A DNA stretch of 64,000 nucleotides, taken from NCBI GenBank assembly GCA_963800255.1, contig CAWDAK010000008.1, positions 248,001 through 312,000 of the forward strand, written 5' to 3'. Shown here one piece after another: positions 36,766 through 46,012 of this stretch. The stretch is from DATFVA01 sp963800255 (lineage in GTDB: Bacteria; Bacteroidota; Ignavibacteria; Ignavibacteriales; Ignavibacteriaceae). The notes beneath the pieces are model-generated. The model was given only the letters and a program-made list of their open reading frames with translations, was not told the DNA's origin and made no database searches. Each line of letters begins with the position of its first letter. The first letter of the stretch is position 1. Position numbers and translations under genes: made by a program.

Positions 36766-38406
36766 ATGGCTTCTAAACTAATTGAATTTGACAGTGAAGC
36801 ACGTTCTAAACTTAAAAAAGGTGTAGACAAGCTTGCTAATGCTGTTAAAGTTACCTTAGGTCCTAAAGGACGTAACGTAGTACTTGAGAAAAAATTTGGT
36901 GCACCTACAGTAACAAAAGACGGTGTATCAGTAGCTAAAGAAATTGAGCTGGAAGATGCAGTTGAAAATATGGGTGCTCAGATGGTTCGCGAAGTTGCTT
37001 CGAAAACCAGTGATGTTGCCGGCGATGGAACAACTACAGCTACAGTATTAGCCCAGGCTATATACAGAGAAGGTTTGAAAAACGTAACTGCAGGCGCCAA
37101 TCCTATGGATCTGAAAAGAGGAATTGACCTGGCTGTAGAAAAAGTAATTGCCTACCTGAAATCAATAAGCAAAGATGTTGAAGGAAGAAATGAAATTGCA
37201 CAGGTTGGTTCAATATCAGCTAATAATGACAAATCTATCGGCAACCTGATTGCTGACGCAATGGAGAAAGTCGGTAAAGACGGCGTAATCACCGTTGAAG
37301 AAGCCAAGGGTACTGAAACCTCTCTTGATGTAGTTGAAGGTATGCAGTTTGATCGCGGTTATCTTTCTCCATATTTCGTAACCGATACGGAATCAATGGA
37401 AGCTGTCCTGGAAGATCCTTATATCTTAATCCATGACAAGAAAATTGCAGCTATGAAAGATCTCCTCCCTATTTTGGAAAAGATTGCCCAGCAGGGAAAA
37501 TCTCTCCTGATAATTGCTGAAGACCTTGAAGGCGAAGCACTTGCAACCCTGGTTGTAAATAAGATCCGCGGAACGCTGAGAGTTGCCGCTGTTAAAGCTC
37601 CGGGATTTGGTGACAGAAGAAAAGCAATGCTGGAAGATATCGCTGTTCTTACCGGCGGTACTGTTATTTCTGAAGAGAGAGGGTTCAAATTAGAGAATGC
37701 AACCGTTTCTTATCTTGGGCAGGCTAAAAAGGTGAACATCGATAAAGATAATACCACTATAGTTGAAGGTTCAGGAAAAACAGATGATATAAAGAAGAGA
37801 ATTAACGAGATAAAAGCCCAGATTGAAAAAACCACCTCTGATTATGACAGGGAAAAACTCCAGGAAAGACTTGCAAAACTTTCCGGCGGTGTTGCGGTAC
37901 TTAAAATAGGCGCTTCTACCGAAGTTGAAATGAAAGAGAAGAAAGCACGTGTTGAAGATGCACTTCATGCTACCCGTGCTGCAGTTGAAGAAGGTATCGT
38001 TTCAGGCGGCGGTGTTGCTTTTGTTAGAGCAATCAGCCAGCTTGATAAACTTAAAGGTGAAAACCTTGATCAGACTACTGGTATCAAGATAATCCAGAAA
38101 GCTCTTGAAGAACCTTTAAGGCAGATCGTTAATAATGCCGGTATCGAAGGCTCTGTTGTTCTTCAGAAGGTAAAAGAAGGAAAAGATGACTACGGCTTCA
38201 ACGCCGCGACTGAAGTTTATGAAAACCTGATTAAATCAGGTGTAATAGACCCTACAAAGGTTACCAGAACTGCGCTTGAAAATGCAGCTTCTGTAGCTTC
38301 ACTTCTGATTACAACTGAAGCAGTAGTATACGAGAAGAAAGAAAAAGAAGCTCCTATGCCTCCAATGCCAGGCGGCGGAATGGGCGATATGGGCGGAATG
38401 TATTAA
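36766..38406 (+). CDS. groEL: Chaperonin GroEL
   Basis: The 546-residue protein is a complete 60-kDa chaperonin. It shows the ATP site GDGTTTATVLAQAI near residue 86, the apical-domain segment LLIIAEDLEGEALATLVVN near 247, GIVSGGGVAFVRAI near 411, and the flexible Gly/Met-rich tail ending PMPGGGMGDMGGMY. It forms the double-ring folding chamber with GroES. The gene is second in the groES-groEL operon and a strong terminator follows 18 bases after the stop. AACGGAGGAAAC precedes the ATG. Confidence 0.98.
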   Translation: MASKLIEFDSEARSKLKKGVDKLANAVKVTLGPKGRNVVLEKKFGAPTVTKDGVSVAKEIELEDAVENMGAQMVREVASKTSDVAGDGTTTATVLAQAIYREGLKNVTAGANPMDLKRGIDLAVEKVIAYLKSISKDVEGRNEIAQVGSISANNDKSIGNLIADAMEKVGKDGVITVEEAKGTETSLDVVEGMQFDRGYLSPYFVTDTESMEAVLEDPYILIHDKKIAAMKDLLPILEKIAQQGKSLLIIAEDLEGEALATLVVNKIRGTLRVAAVKAPGFGDRRKAMLEDIAVLTGGTVISEERGFKLENATVSYLGQAKKVNIDKDNTTIVEGSGKTDDIKKRINEIKAQIEKTTSDYDREKLQERLAKLSGGVAVLKIGASTEVEMKEKKARVEDALHATRAAVEEGIVSGGGVAFVRAISQLDKLKGENLDQTTGIKIIQKALEEPLRQIVNNAGIEGSVVLQKVKEGKDDYGFNAATEVYENLIKSGVIDPTKVTRTALENAASVASLLITTEAVVYEKKEKEAPMPPMPGGGMGDMGGMY

Positions 38407-38424
38407 AAAATAGACGAAAAAACG

Positions 38425-38456
38425 GGACGGAGATTCATTCTCCGTCCTTTTTTTTT
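38425..38456 (+). terminator. groESL terminator
   Basis: A perfect 9-bp stem GGACGGAGA/TCTCCGTCC with loop TTCAT is followed by nine consecutive T. Confidence 0.93.
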
Positions 38457-38540
38457 GAACCTAAATTTTTATCTTTAAAATATTTTAAAAGTTATCCCGA
38501 ACAGCGTTTGATTTTAAAATAAAAAGCAATATGTTTAAAT

Positions 38541-38622
38541 GGGTTCGTTCACAGAGGTTTACCCCTGCCTCGTGATGGACAAAAGGACCCTGCCCGATGA
38601 CACCCCCGTCATCGGGTTTTTT
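38541..38622 (+). ncRNA. Candidate small RNA ending in a terminator
   Basis: An outer stem GGGTTC/GGACCC (38541-38546 with 38585-38590, one wobble) encloses an inner stem TCAC-A-GAGG/CCTCGTGA (38549-38557 with 38568-38575). It is followed by a strong independent terminator (9-bp stem CCCGATGAC/GTCATCGGG, then TTTTTT). Since groESL already ends at its own terminator, the second hairpin suggests a separate short transcript. No promoter was firmly identified. It matches no RNA family I recognise. Confidence 0.4.
38593..38622 (+). terminator. Second strong rho-independent terminator
   Basis: Stem CCCGATGAC (38593-38601), loop ACCCCC, complementary arm 38608-38616, then six T. Confidence 0.88.
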
Positions 38623-38790
38623 ATTTTAAACCATTTATTTCTTTCGGTAAATAAAACCCTTAAAATTCGTGCTGCCTTGAAACTTATCTATTCATTCAAT
38701 ACATTTGATACAGCATTAGGCAATTGCCGGTTTCTATGTATCTATTTAGTTTCCTCCACCCTTACTCGGCCTTTGCTCGGCCTCAAACAA

Positions 38791-38834
38791 GCTCATAACA
38801 GGCTCATAACAGAGCTCATAACAAGCTCATAACA
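38791..38834 (+). repeat. Tandem array of four GCTCATAACA units
   Basis: GCTCATAACA starts at 38791, 38802, 38814 and 38825, a period of 11, 12 and 11 bases, close to one helical turn. The array is flanked on the left by two CTCGGCCT-like copies. Purpose unknown; regularly phased binding sites or slippage-generated repeats are both possible. Confidence 0.85.
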
Positions 38835-39102
38835 AGCTTCCTAAAGCCCCTCCCCCGCTTCATATAGTATAATGCTTATTTTCAACTTTACATCAAATAA
38901 CGAGAAGTACTTCATAATTCATTCTGCTTCATGCCAGTCCTCATTTTTTAAAGGTATTGCTTCTGAAAGGTTGTTTCAATTTATATTTAAGAAATCAGGC
39001 AGAGAAACGATAATATATCTCAAGATTCCTAAACTAAGAAGGCTGCCGGAATAATTTCCTCTTACCGGAGCTTATTATTTGTTATATTTTCTTATTCGAA
39101 AA

Positions 39103-42100
39103 ATGATAGAAAATACGGAGATACACGATTTGACTTCTGAGGAATTTACAGAACTCATTGATGAAACATTTGAACATCTCGAACAGGGCCGCTACCGGAT
39201 GGCGCTTACCTCTGCAAAAAAAGTTTATGAAGAATTTCCGGAGGATTACAAGTCTTCAATGTGTCTTGCATGGGCACTGATGGAAAATGGAAATTCTGCT
39301 GACGCCCTGGAGCTGGTTAATTTATCAGTTAAACTTTCAGGCAATGATATTACCGCAAGAACATACCGTGGATACCTTTTAACGAGAATGAGTCTTTTTG
39401 AAGGCGCATTATCAGACCTCAATTATGTTATTAAAAATGGTACTCCTTTATCAGGACTGGCAGTAAAAAGTAATGCGAGGGTCTTAGCAGCACTTGGGAG
39501 GTTCAAAGAAGCTGAGGAATTACTAACAACTGAGTTGAAATCTAATCCCGATCTTGCAGATTCTTTTACGTATCTTCTTTCATTACTCCGGCTGGCTGAG
39601 TTGAATACAGATACAGGACAGGTTGGAAAATCAATGCTGGATACAGCCGAAAAAGCTTTCCGCTATAAAGAATACTGGTTCTCGCTTTTTACTGCACAGC
39701 AGATGCAGAAATCAATGATATTAAAAGACCATCACAGGAAAGCTCTGTTTTTAGAGATCGATTCATTATTCCAAATGTTCCGGTTAAGAGACGCACTCTT
39801 AAGAGCTGAATCAGTTAAGGAATCATACATCAACGACGCAGACTTCAATCGTATCTATGACAAATTGTTAAAAAGCAATTCAGAAGGAAAGATTATGTCT
39901 CCTGTGGAGACTAAAGAGTTGAAAGGTCATACAGATATAGTTCTTTATCCAGGAACTATTTATAAAGTATTTACTGCAAAGACTTACAACTTACTTGACC
40001 ATCTGAATAACGAAAAAAGAATCCCTCTCCTCCAGTTTAATGAAGAAACCATAAAATACATAGGCGTTGAGGTTGTTATAAACAATCCTTTCTTCAAGAA
40101 GAGGAATATAGATATCGACGGAATGGCCGTATGGTACCTTAATAATACGGAAGTTGGACGAAACAGGTTTATACTCAGCCTTGAAAAGGATTGGAAAATT
40201 GTTGAGTTCGTGCAGAATTGGGGAACAAGTTCAGAGGGATTCTGGACTAAAGGTCAGGGTCAGGTTGATATATACCTTGAAGATAAAATAATATGCTCAA
40301 GATACTTCCTTATTGGAGGGACACAGATAATTAACTTCGAAAAGGATAAGGATTCAGATAAAGATGAAGCAATTATAAAGTTTACCTCACAAACCGAAGA
40401 TTTCAATAAATATACGGCACAATCAGGAAATTCAGCAACTGTAGAAAGTCTTTTCGGAGAGATAAAAAAATTAGCCGGCATAAATGAGGTTAAAACTTCA
40501 CTAAGAGATTTTATCGATTACCTGGGATTCATAAATGAGAGAAGAAAATCAGGACTGAACAGCACCGAAAGGTTTTCCCTAAATTGTATTTTTTCCGGTA
40601 ATCCGGGCACAGGAAAAACTTTTGTTGCCCGTCAGCTGGGCGAGATATTTAAGAAAATGAACATCCTGTCAAAAGGTCATTTGATCCAGGTTGACAGGGC
40701 TGATCTTGTTGGGCAATATGTGGGAGAAACGGCGCAGAAGACTTTAGGGATAATTGAAAAAGCAAAAGGTGGGATTTTATTTATTAGAGAGGCTCATACT
40801 TTAATCCGCGAAGAAAAAGAAGATTTTGGTAAGGAAGCTGTTGAAGTTTTACTTAAACGTATGGATGATGAGGCATCTGATTTTGTTGTTATTGCTTCAG
40901 GCTACCCCAAAGGTATTGAAAATTTTCTTCATTCGAATCCCGGACTAAAATCAAGGTTTAATCACATCTTTAACTTCGAGGATTTAAATCCCGATGAACT
41001 AATTAAAGTTTTCAGAACTTCGGCAGAAAACGAGGACTATATTGTTACCAAAGACGCGGAGGATTTGATTAAAAAAGAGTTCATAGAGCTTTACAGGAAA
41101 CGTGATGAGACTTTTGGAAATGCCAGGCTGGTAAAGAACTATTTTAATGAAATAAAAATACAGCTCGGGAAAAGATACCTGAAGATTCCAACCTACAATA
41201 GAACGCGTGAAGCAATGTGCACCATCTATCCGGATGACGCTGCTGCTATCTTGAATAATAAAAAATCAGAAACTTATTCTTTAGGGATAGATGAAGAATT
41301 GCTGAGAAAATCTCTCGAAGAGTTAAGCATGCTGACCGGACTTGATTCTGTGAAAAAAGAAATCAATGAAATGGTTAAACTGGCTAGGTTCTATATAGAA
41401 CAGAGTGAAAATCCAGCAAGCAAATTTCGGTCGCATTTCGTTTTTCTTGGTAACCCCGGAACTGGCAAAACTACTGTAGCACGACTTTTCAGTCATATTT
41501 ATTGTGCGCTTGGAATACTTCCCAAAGGCCATCTGGTTGAAACCGACCGGCAGGGTCTAGTTGGAGTTTATGTCGGGCAAACAGCGCAAAAAACAACAGC
41601 GATGATAAATAAATCAATCGGCGGTACATTGTTTATAGATGAAGCATATACGTTGAACAGAAAGGGCTCTGTCCCTGCCAATGATTTCGGAACTGAAGCT
41701 ATTGAAACTCTCCTTAAAAGAATGGAAGATGACCGCGGAGAATACCTGGTTATAGCTGCAGGTTATACAGATCAGATGAATTTGTTTCTTGAAAGCAATC
41801 CGGGGCTTCAGTCAAGGTTCACGAAGAAAATAGTTTTTGATGACTTGTCACCTGAAGAGCTGCTTGAAATAACAGTTAACCAGCTTAAACAGAAAAGCCA
41901 CACAATAACAGAAGAAGCAGCAGAAAACCTTCAGAAATATTACAATAGAATATTCAGGGAAAGAGACAATAATTTCGGTAATGCCCGCATAGTGAGGGAC
42001 CTTGTTGAAACCGTTCTTAAAAATCACCTTTTACGAATAGCTGATATTCCCCTTGAAAATAGAACAGAAGCAAAACTTAGAGAAATCTCTATAGAGGATC

Positions 42101-42981
42101 TTGAAGCAGTGACTTCAAAAGCCACGCATAAAGCCAATCCCAGGGTTCAGGGAGATTCACAGCTGCTTGATGAATACCTGGCCGAACTTTCCGAACTAGC
42201 CGGACTTGAATCTGTTAAAAATTCGGTGCACAGACTGGTAAGCAGTTTGAAGGTTGCAAAATTGAGGGAGGAAAAAGGACTTAAGGTTATTCCCAAAAAC
42301 CTTCATTCGGTATTTACGGGAAACCCCGGAACAGGAAAAACGACGATTGCCAGATTATTAAGTAAAATTTATAAAGAAATGGGCATCATCGAAAAGGGGC
42401 ATCTGGTTGAAGTAGATCGCTCAGGTCTTGTTGCCGGGTACCAGGGACAAACAGCGATGAAAACGGATGCGGTGATACAACGCGCCCTGGGAGGAACACT
42501 GTTTATAGATGAAGCATATTCTCTTGCACGAGGCACTAATGATTTCGGACTTGAAGCGATTGATACGTTAATAAAAAGAATGGAAGATCACCAGGGAAAA
42601 TTCGTTGTAATAGTTGCAGGCTATACATCAGAAATGAAAGAGTTCATTGATTCAAATCCCGGATTTAAATCGAGATTTACAAACTTTTATAATTTTGAGG
42701 ATTATACCCCTCGGCAGCTTCTTGAGATTGCACTGGTTATAACAGGCAGGAATGGCTATAAACCTGATGAGGGTGCCTGGCAGCTTTTGCTGGATATCTT
42801 TACAGAGTTTTACAGAAAGCGGGATAAGAGTTTTGGAAATGCAAGAATGGTAAGGAATATCCTTTACAAAGCTATAAGCAACCAGGAAGAGCGTATCCTT
42901 ACTCTCTATAACCCTGACACTGAAGATCTTTGTTCGATAACGTATGATGATGTTGCAAGTATTGACCTTAATGAACTATAG
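39103..42981 (+). CDS. Giant protein with three tandem CbxX/CfqX-type AAA+ domains
   Basis: The 1292-residue product (ATG 39103 preferred over TTG 39079) has N-terminal TPR-like helices (about 1-130), a beta-rich middle domain (about 270-430) and three CbxX-like AAA+ modules. Walker A motifs are SGNPGTGKTF near 498, LGNPGTGKTT near 783 and TGNPGTGKTT near 1072. Walker B is intact in the second and third (LFIDEAYTL, LFIDEAYSL) but altered in the first (LFIREAHTL, Asp to Arg), so the first module may bind without hydrolysing ATP. CbxX proteins remodel partners such as Rubisco; type VII secretion EccA is another relative. No Rubisco or secretion gene is nearby, so the client is unknown. Confidence 0.85.
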   Translation: MIENTEIHDLTSEEFTELIDETFEHLEQGRYRMALTSAKKVYEEFPEDYKSSMCLAWALMENGNSADALELVNLSVKLSGNDITARTYRGYLLTRMSLFEGALSDLNYVIKNGTPLSGLAVKSNARVLAALGRFKEAEELLTTELKSNPDLADSFTYLLSLLRLAELNTDTGQVGKSMLDTAEKAFRYKEYWFSLFTAQQMQKSMILKDHHRKALFLEIDSLFQMFRLRDALLRAESVKESYINDADFNRIYDKLLKSNSEGKIMSPVETKELKGHTDIVLYPGTIYKVFTAKTYNLLDHLNNEKRIPLLQFNEETIKYIGVEVVINNPFFKKRNIDIDGMAVWYLNNTEVGRNRFILSLEKDWKIVEFVQNWGTSSEGFWTKGQGQVDIYLEDKIICSRYFLIGGTQIINFEKDKDSDKDEAIIKFTSQTEDFNKYTAQSGNSATVESLFGEIKKLAGINEVKTSLRDFIDYLGFINERRKSGLNSTERFSLNCIFSGNPGTGKTFVARQLGEIFKKMNILSKGHLIQVDRADLVGQYVGETAQKTLGIIEKAKGGILFIREAHTLIREEKEDFGKEAVEVLLKRMDDEASDFVVIASGYPKGIENFLHSNPGLKSRFNHIFNFEDLNPDELIKVFRTSAENEDYIVTKDAEDLIKKEFIELYRKRDETFGNARLVKNYFNEIKIQLGKRYLKIPTYNRTREAMCTIYPDDAAAILNNKKSETYSLGIDEELLRKSLEELSMLTGLDSVKKEINEMVKLARFYIEQSENPASKFRSHFVFLGNPGTGKTTVARLFSHIYCALGILPKGHLVETDRQGLVGVYVGQTAQKTTAMINKSIGGTLFIDEAYTLNRKGSVPANDFGTEAIETLLKRMEDDRGEYLVIAAGYTDQMNLFLESNPGLQSRFTKKIVFDDLSPEELLEITVNQLKQKSHTITEEAAENLQKYYNRIFRERDNNFGNARIVRDLVETVLKNHLLRIADIPLENRTEAKLREISIEDLEAVTSKATHKANPRVQGDSQLLDEYLAELSELAGLESVKNSVHRLVSSLKVAKLREEKGLKVIPKNLHSVFTGNPGTGKTTIARLLSKIYKEMGIIEKGHLVEVDRSGLVAGYQGQTAMKTDAVIQRALGGTLFIDEAYSLARGTNDFGLEAIDTLIKRMEDHQGKFVVIVAGYTSEMKEFIDSNPGFKSRFTNFYNFEDYTPRQLLEIALVITGRNGYKPDEGAWQLLLDIFTEFYRKRDKSFGNARMVRNILYKAISNQEERILTLYNPDTEDLCSITYDDVASIDLNEL

Positions 42982-42997
42982 AACTTCTTTAAAATAA

Positions 42998-43025
42998 AAA
43001 CCCGTATAGTTACCTACACGGGTTT
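42998..43025 (-). terminator. Bidirectional terminator between convergent genes
   Basis: AAACCCGT pairs with ACGGGTTT, with an inner TAG/CTA pairing. Read on the minus strand it is followed by TTTTATTTT, so it mainly serves the cDPGS-like gene; the plus-strand T-run is shorter. Confidence 0.75.
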
Positions 43026-43048
43026 CATAAATAATTACAAAAAGAAGT

Positions 43049-44369
43049 TTATAACATTCCTTTTTCTTTGAGAACTTTTTTGACTTCTTCGGTAGCCTGA
43101 TCTCCGAGATCATAAGTAACCCTTGTGGAAGGTTTATTTATTTTAAGAAGTCTTCCAAGGTCAATCGGGGTACCGATGATCACAGAATCACAGTCGGTCT
43201 TATTTATGGTTTCCTCAAGATCTTTAACCTGAGCATCACCATATCCCATTGCAGGTAGCAGAACTCCTATATTCGGATATTTCTTATAGGTTGCAGTAAT
43301 TGATTTTACGGTAAACGGTCTCGGATCAACAATCTCTGCAGCTCCGTTCTGTCTTGCCGCAATTGTACCGGCACCATATTTCATTTCCCCATGTGTCAGA
43401 GTAGGACCATCTTCAACAACAAGCACTCTTTTTCCTTTTATCAAATCAGGGTTCCGGGCAGTTACCGGGGAAGAGGCTTCAATTATCTTTGCATTGGGAT
43501 TAATATTCTTGATGTTTTCTCTTACGATCTCAACATTACCCGGATCTGCAGTATCAACTTTATTTATAATAGCGATGTCTGCCATTCTAAGACTTGTGTT
43601 TCCCGGATAATAATTTAATTCATGACCGGGTCTGTGAGGATCTACTACAGTGAAAGTGAGGTCAGCCTTATAGAAAGACATATCATTGTTGCCTCCGTCC
43701 CACAGAATTATATCAGCCTCTTTTTCAGCCTCACGAAGTATAGCTTCATAATCAACACCGGCATAAATGACTCCGCCGTCAGCTATATGGGGTTCATATT
43801 CTTCTATCTCTTCAATAGTACACTCATGTTTCTTTTAAATCTTCTATCGTTCCGAATCTCTGAACTTTCTGTTTAACAAGATCTCCATAGGGCATTGGAT
43901 GACGAATTGAAACGACCTTTTTTCCTGCCTTACGAAGAAGTTCAGCTATTTTTCTGGAGGTTTGTGATTTACCTGACCCCGTCCTGACAGCCAGAACCGC
44001 AATTAGGGGTTTGGTACTCTTAACTTCAGTTTCAGCGGCACCCATTAAGCGGAAAGAAGCTCCGGCAGTATTTACAATAGAGGCTTTGGTCATAACATAA
44101 TTAAAAGGGATATCTGAGTAGGAGAAAATAACCTCATCAACTTTCATTTGTTTTATCAAGTCAACCAGTTTGGATTCTTCATAGATGGGAATGCCATCAG
44201 GATAAAGACCACCCGCAAGTTCTTTTGGGTAAGTTCTTCCTTCAATGTTTGGAATCTGTGTCGCGGTGAAAGCAACCACATTATAATCTTTGTTATCGCG
44301 GAAGTATACATTAAAATTGTGAAAATCGCGCCCGGCGGCGCCCATAATCAGAACGTTTTTACGTGACAT
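43049..44369 (-). pseudogene. Cyclic 2,3-diphosphoglycerate-synthetase-like gene with a frameshift
   Basis: Two adjoining frames together make one family member of about 440 residues. The N-terminal part (44369 to 43824) has a Rossmann-like start NVLIMGAAGRDFHNFN and a P-loop VRTGSGKSQ. It stops just after RFGTIEDLK. The C-terminal part resumes in the +1 frame with HECTIEEIEEYEPHIADGG and continues to 43049 without a stop. Removing one A from the GAAAC run at 43829-43831 restores a continuous DLKEHECTIEE reading. Archaeal homologues make the thermoprotectant cyclic 2,3-diphosphoglycerate; bacterial ones are of unknown role. The lesion may be real, a sequencing error, or a recoding site. Confidence 0.75.
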
Positions 44370-44501
44370 AAAGGAACTCCATTTTTTCTTAGAACATTTT
44401 CTTAATCAGTACTTAATACTGAAAATTATTGTTCTTAAAAATACGAAATCTTTACGTAAGAACGGAATATTCCGGGGTAAGGAATGGAGGAGTACATATA
44501 A

Positions 44502-44526
44502 AAAAGCCTGCAAGAAGCAGGCTTTT
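44502..44526 (-). terminator. Terminator of lipoprotein gene 44555..45037
   Basis: GCCTGC, loop AAGAA, GCAGGC, flanked by A and T runs on both sides; on the minus strand it follows the lipoprotein stop codon. Confidence 0.85.
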
Positions 44527-44554
44527 CCGTTGATTTATATTTAAGTCTTTACTG

Positions 44555-45037
44555 TTAATCCAATACTATTTTAAGATGGCCGATCTTGGTTTCACCTTCA
44601 ATAATTGTTTGAGTTCCGCGTACTGTATAATGATAATCGCCGTTGAGATACAAAGAATGAATCCCAGACTCATTTGATATTACAGGATTATCAACCAGAT
44701 GTATGTAATCCCCTGCCCTCTGAAAGGTACCGGTACTGCTGAAAGCTCCTGAATTTACTTCCCTCGTGCGGCTACTTAGTTGTCCTGCATATTTGTAAAC
44801 AGAACTTGCATCATCAAATTCAAATTTAATTGAACCTGTAACGGGTCCTGTCTGGTCTGCAGCCCTTGCATCAGGGAACGTTAATTCGAAAGTGCCTATG
44901 CCGGTTCCGGCTTCTTCAGACGATTGAATATTATTTTTATCCATGGAAACCGCAGATACCGGATCGTAAGTCTGCTGGCAGGCAGCAAACATAACAGCTA
45001 AAAATAAAAAGGTCATTCCTTTGATCACGTTTTTCAT
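44555..45037 (-). CDS. Small lipoprotein, paralogue of its neighbour
   Basis: The 160-residue product has a signal peptide with lipobox VMFAAC (Cys at residue 20). The mature part is a beta-rich domain with GTFELTFPDARAAD, GSIKFEFDD and a C-terminal YHYTVRGTQTIIEGETKIGH. The next lipoprotein gene encodes the same pattern of strands, so the two are paralogues. No function is known. It has its own terminator, nearly identical in sequence to the neighbour's. Confidence 0.7.
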   Translation of the reverse strand: MKNVIKGMTFLFLAVMFAACQQTYDPVSAVSMDKNNIQSSEEAGTGIGTFELTFPDARAADQTGPVTGSIKFEFDDASSVYKYAGQLSSRTREVNSGAFSSTGTFQRAGDYIHLVDNPVISNESGIHSLYLNGDYHYTVRGTQTIIEGETKIGHLKIVLD

Positions 45038-45171
45038 CTTGTCACCTGTCTATTAGTTATACATATTTCATCGTATCGCCTGAATAATATGTAAAATTTC
45101 ATTTTTAATAACCATCTGATTAATCACCTGCTATATGAACTTAACAGTCAAAACAGGATTTTAGTCACAAA

Positions 45172-45195
45172 AAAAGCCTGCAAGCAGCAGGCTTT
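45172..45195 (-). terminator. Terminator of lipoprotein gene 45222..45683
   Basis: GCCTGC, loop AAGCA, GCAGGC with an A-run that becomes a T-run on the minus strand. It differs from the neighbouring terminator mainly by one loop base. Confidence 0.85.
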
Positions 45196-45221
45196 ATCTT
45201 AAATACGATAGGTAATTTTTA

Positions 45222-45683
45222 TTAATTGTTCAGGGTTAATCTTATATAACCGTAATCTCCAGAACCTTCGATCGTGATTTGAGTGTCACTTCTACGGTAG
45301 GAATAGGTTCCGGACAGGTATAAACTAGGCTGCCAGACAGGGTTCATCAACTTGGTTGCATCATCCATCATAGTAATCTGGTTCCCTTTTAATGTATAAA
45401 CACCTTTATCATGCAAAGAGCTGGCAAGCTCATTATCACCAGTTGTAACTACAACTGCATTATAGGAGTAAGTATCAGTATTAAAATTAAAACTAATATT
45501 ACCTGTAGCTGTTACGGAACGGGAGGAATTCTTATAGTCTTTAAAAGTTACTTCAAATGTTCCATTATAAGCCTGGGCAGATTTTTCTATTGAGACAGGT
45601 TCAGTGGGACTATTAGCTTTTTCACAAGCGGCAAAGGAAAGAGTAACCAGAACCAATACAAAAATATTCATCATTGTTTTCAT
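45222..45683 (-). CDS. Small lipoprotein, paralogue of its neighbour
   Basis: ATG 45683 is preferred over the longer frame (to 45716) because GGAGAG lies seven bases upstream. The 153-residue product has a signal peptide with lipobox LSFAAC. Its mature domain aligns with the neighbouring lipoprotein: GTFEVTFKDYKNSSR, then GNISFNFNTDTYSY, SLYLSGTYSYRRSDTQITIEG and YGYIRLTLNN. The shared layout and near-identical terminators point to a tandem duplication. Function unknown. Confidence 0.7.
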   Translation of the reverse strand: MKTMMNIFVLVLVTLSFAACEKANSPTEPVSIEKSAQAYNGTFEVTFKDYKNSSRSVTATGNISFNFNTDTYSYNAVVVTTGDNELASSLHDKGVYTLKGNQITMMDDATKLMNPVWQPSLYLSGTYSYRRSDTQITIEGSGDYGYIRLTLNN

Positions 45684-46012
45684 AATACTCTCCATTAGTT
45701 TAACATATCGAATCATTTGACTTAAACTATACTAAAATGTTCCCTCACATGGTTTGAAATAGAAGACTTGCAGCTATTTATGAGAATCTAATCACTACTG
45801 ATTGAAAGATTTAGTGAACTTTTAGGTATTTGCGTTAAATACTTGTAGAATTAGTCACAACAGGATCTCTATTTCCAAAATGATTATTGAAAACTTATAG
45901 AACAATAAAAATCAAAAACCTTCATTTGGGAAATATTAAGTTATAAAATATATTCCTGTTGTAAATAAAATTATCATTACCTGTGTTGTTGCAATAATTA
46001 CAATCATATAAA
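45684..46012. other. Divergent intergenic region of 329 bases
   Basis: AT-rich, with no coding frame of note. It separates the lipoprotein pair from the diadenylate cyclase gene and should hold both promoters; only the candidate listed at 45926-45954 was seen for the cyclase. Confidence 0.5.
45926..45954 (+). promoter_or_regulatory. Possible promoter of the diadenylate cyclase gene
   Basis: TTGGGA and TATATT are 17 bases apart, 58 bases before the start codon. The region is very AT-rich, so chance matches are likely. Confidence 0.3.

Larger units (their letters stand above)
38407..39102. other. Intergenic region of 696 bases with terminators, a candidate sRNA and a short repeat array
   Basis: Between groEL and the triple-AAA gene there is no convincing coding frame; two frames of 97 and 60 codons here lack a ribosome site and family-like sequence. 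The stretch holds the groESL terminator, a compact folded segment with its own terminator (38541-38622), a tandem array of GCTCATAACA units (38791-38834), and an AT-rich leader before the AAA gene. Confidence 0.6.

Noticed and set aside
38541..38622. SRP (4.5S) RNA, because of a GTTTACC segment
   Set aside because: The conserved GGAAGGAAGCA-type apical motif of SRP RNA is absent.
38791..38834. CRISPR array
   Set aside because: Units are only 10 bases with one- to two-base gaps and there are no spacers or cas genes.
38539..39054. Two open frames of 97 and 60 codons between groEL and the AAA gene
   Set aside because: No ribosome site, no protein-like composition, and they run through terminators and repeats.
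43829..43845. Programmed -1 frameshift at the T-TTA-AAA heptamer in the cDPGS-like gene
   Set aside because: The heptamer is in the right phase for a -1 slip, but the downstream half lies in the +1 frame, so a -1 slip would not join them.
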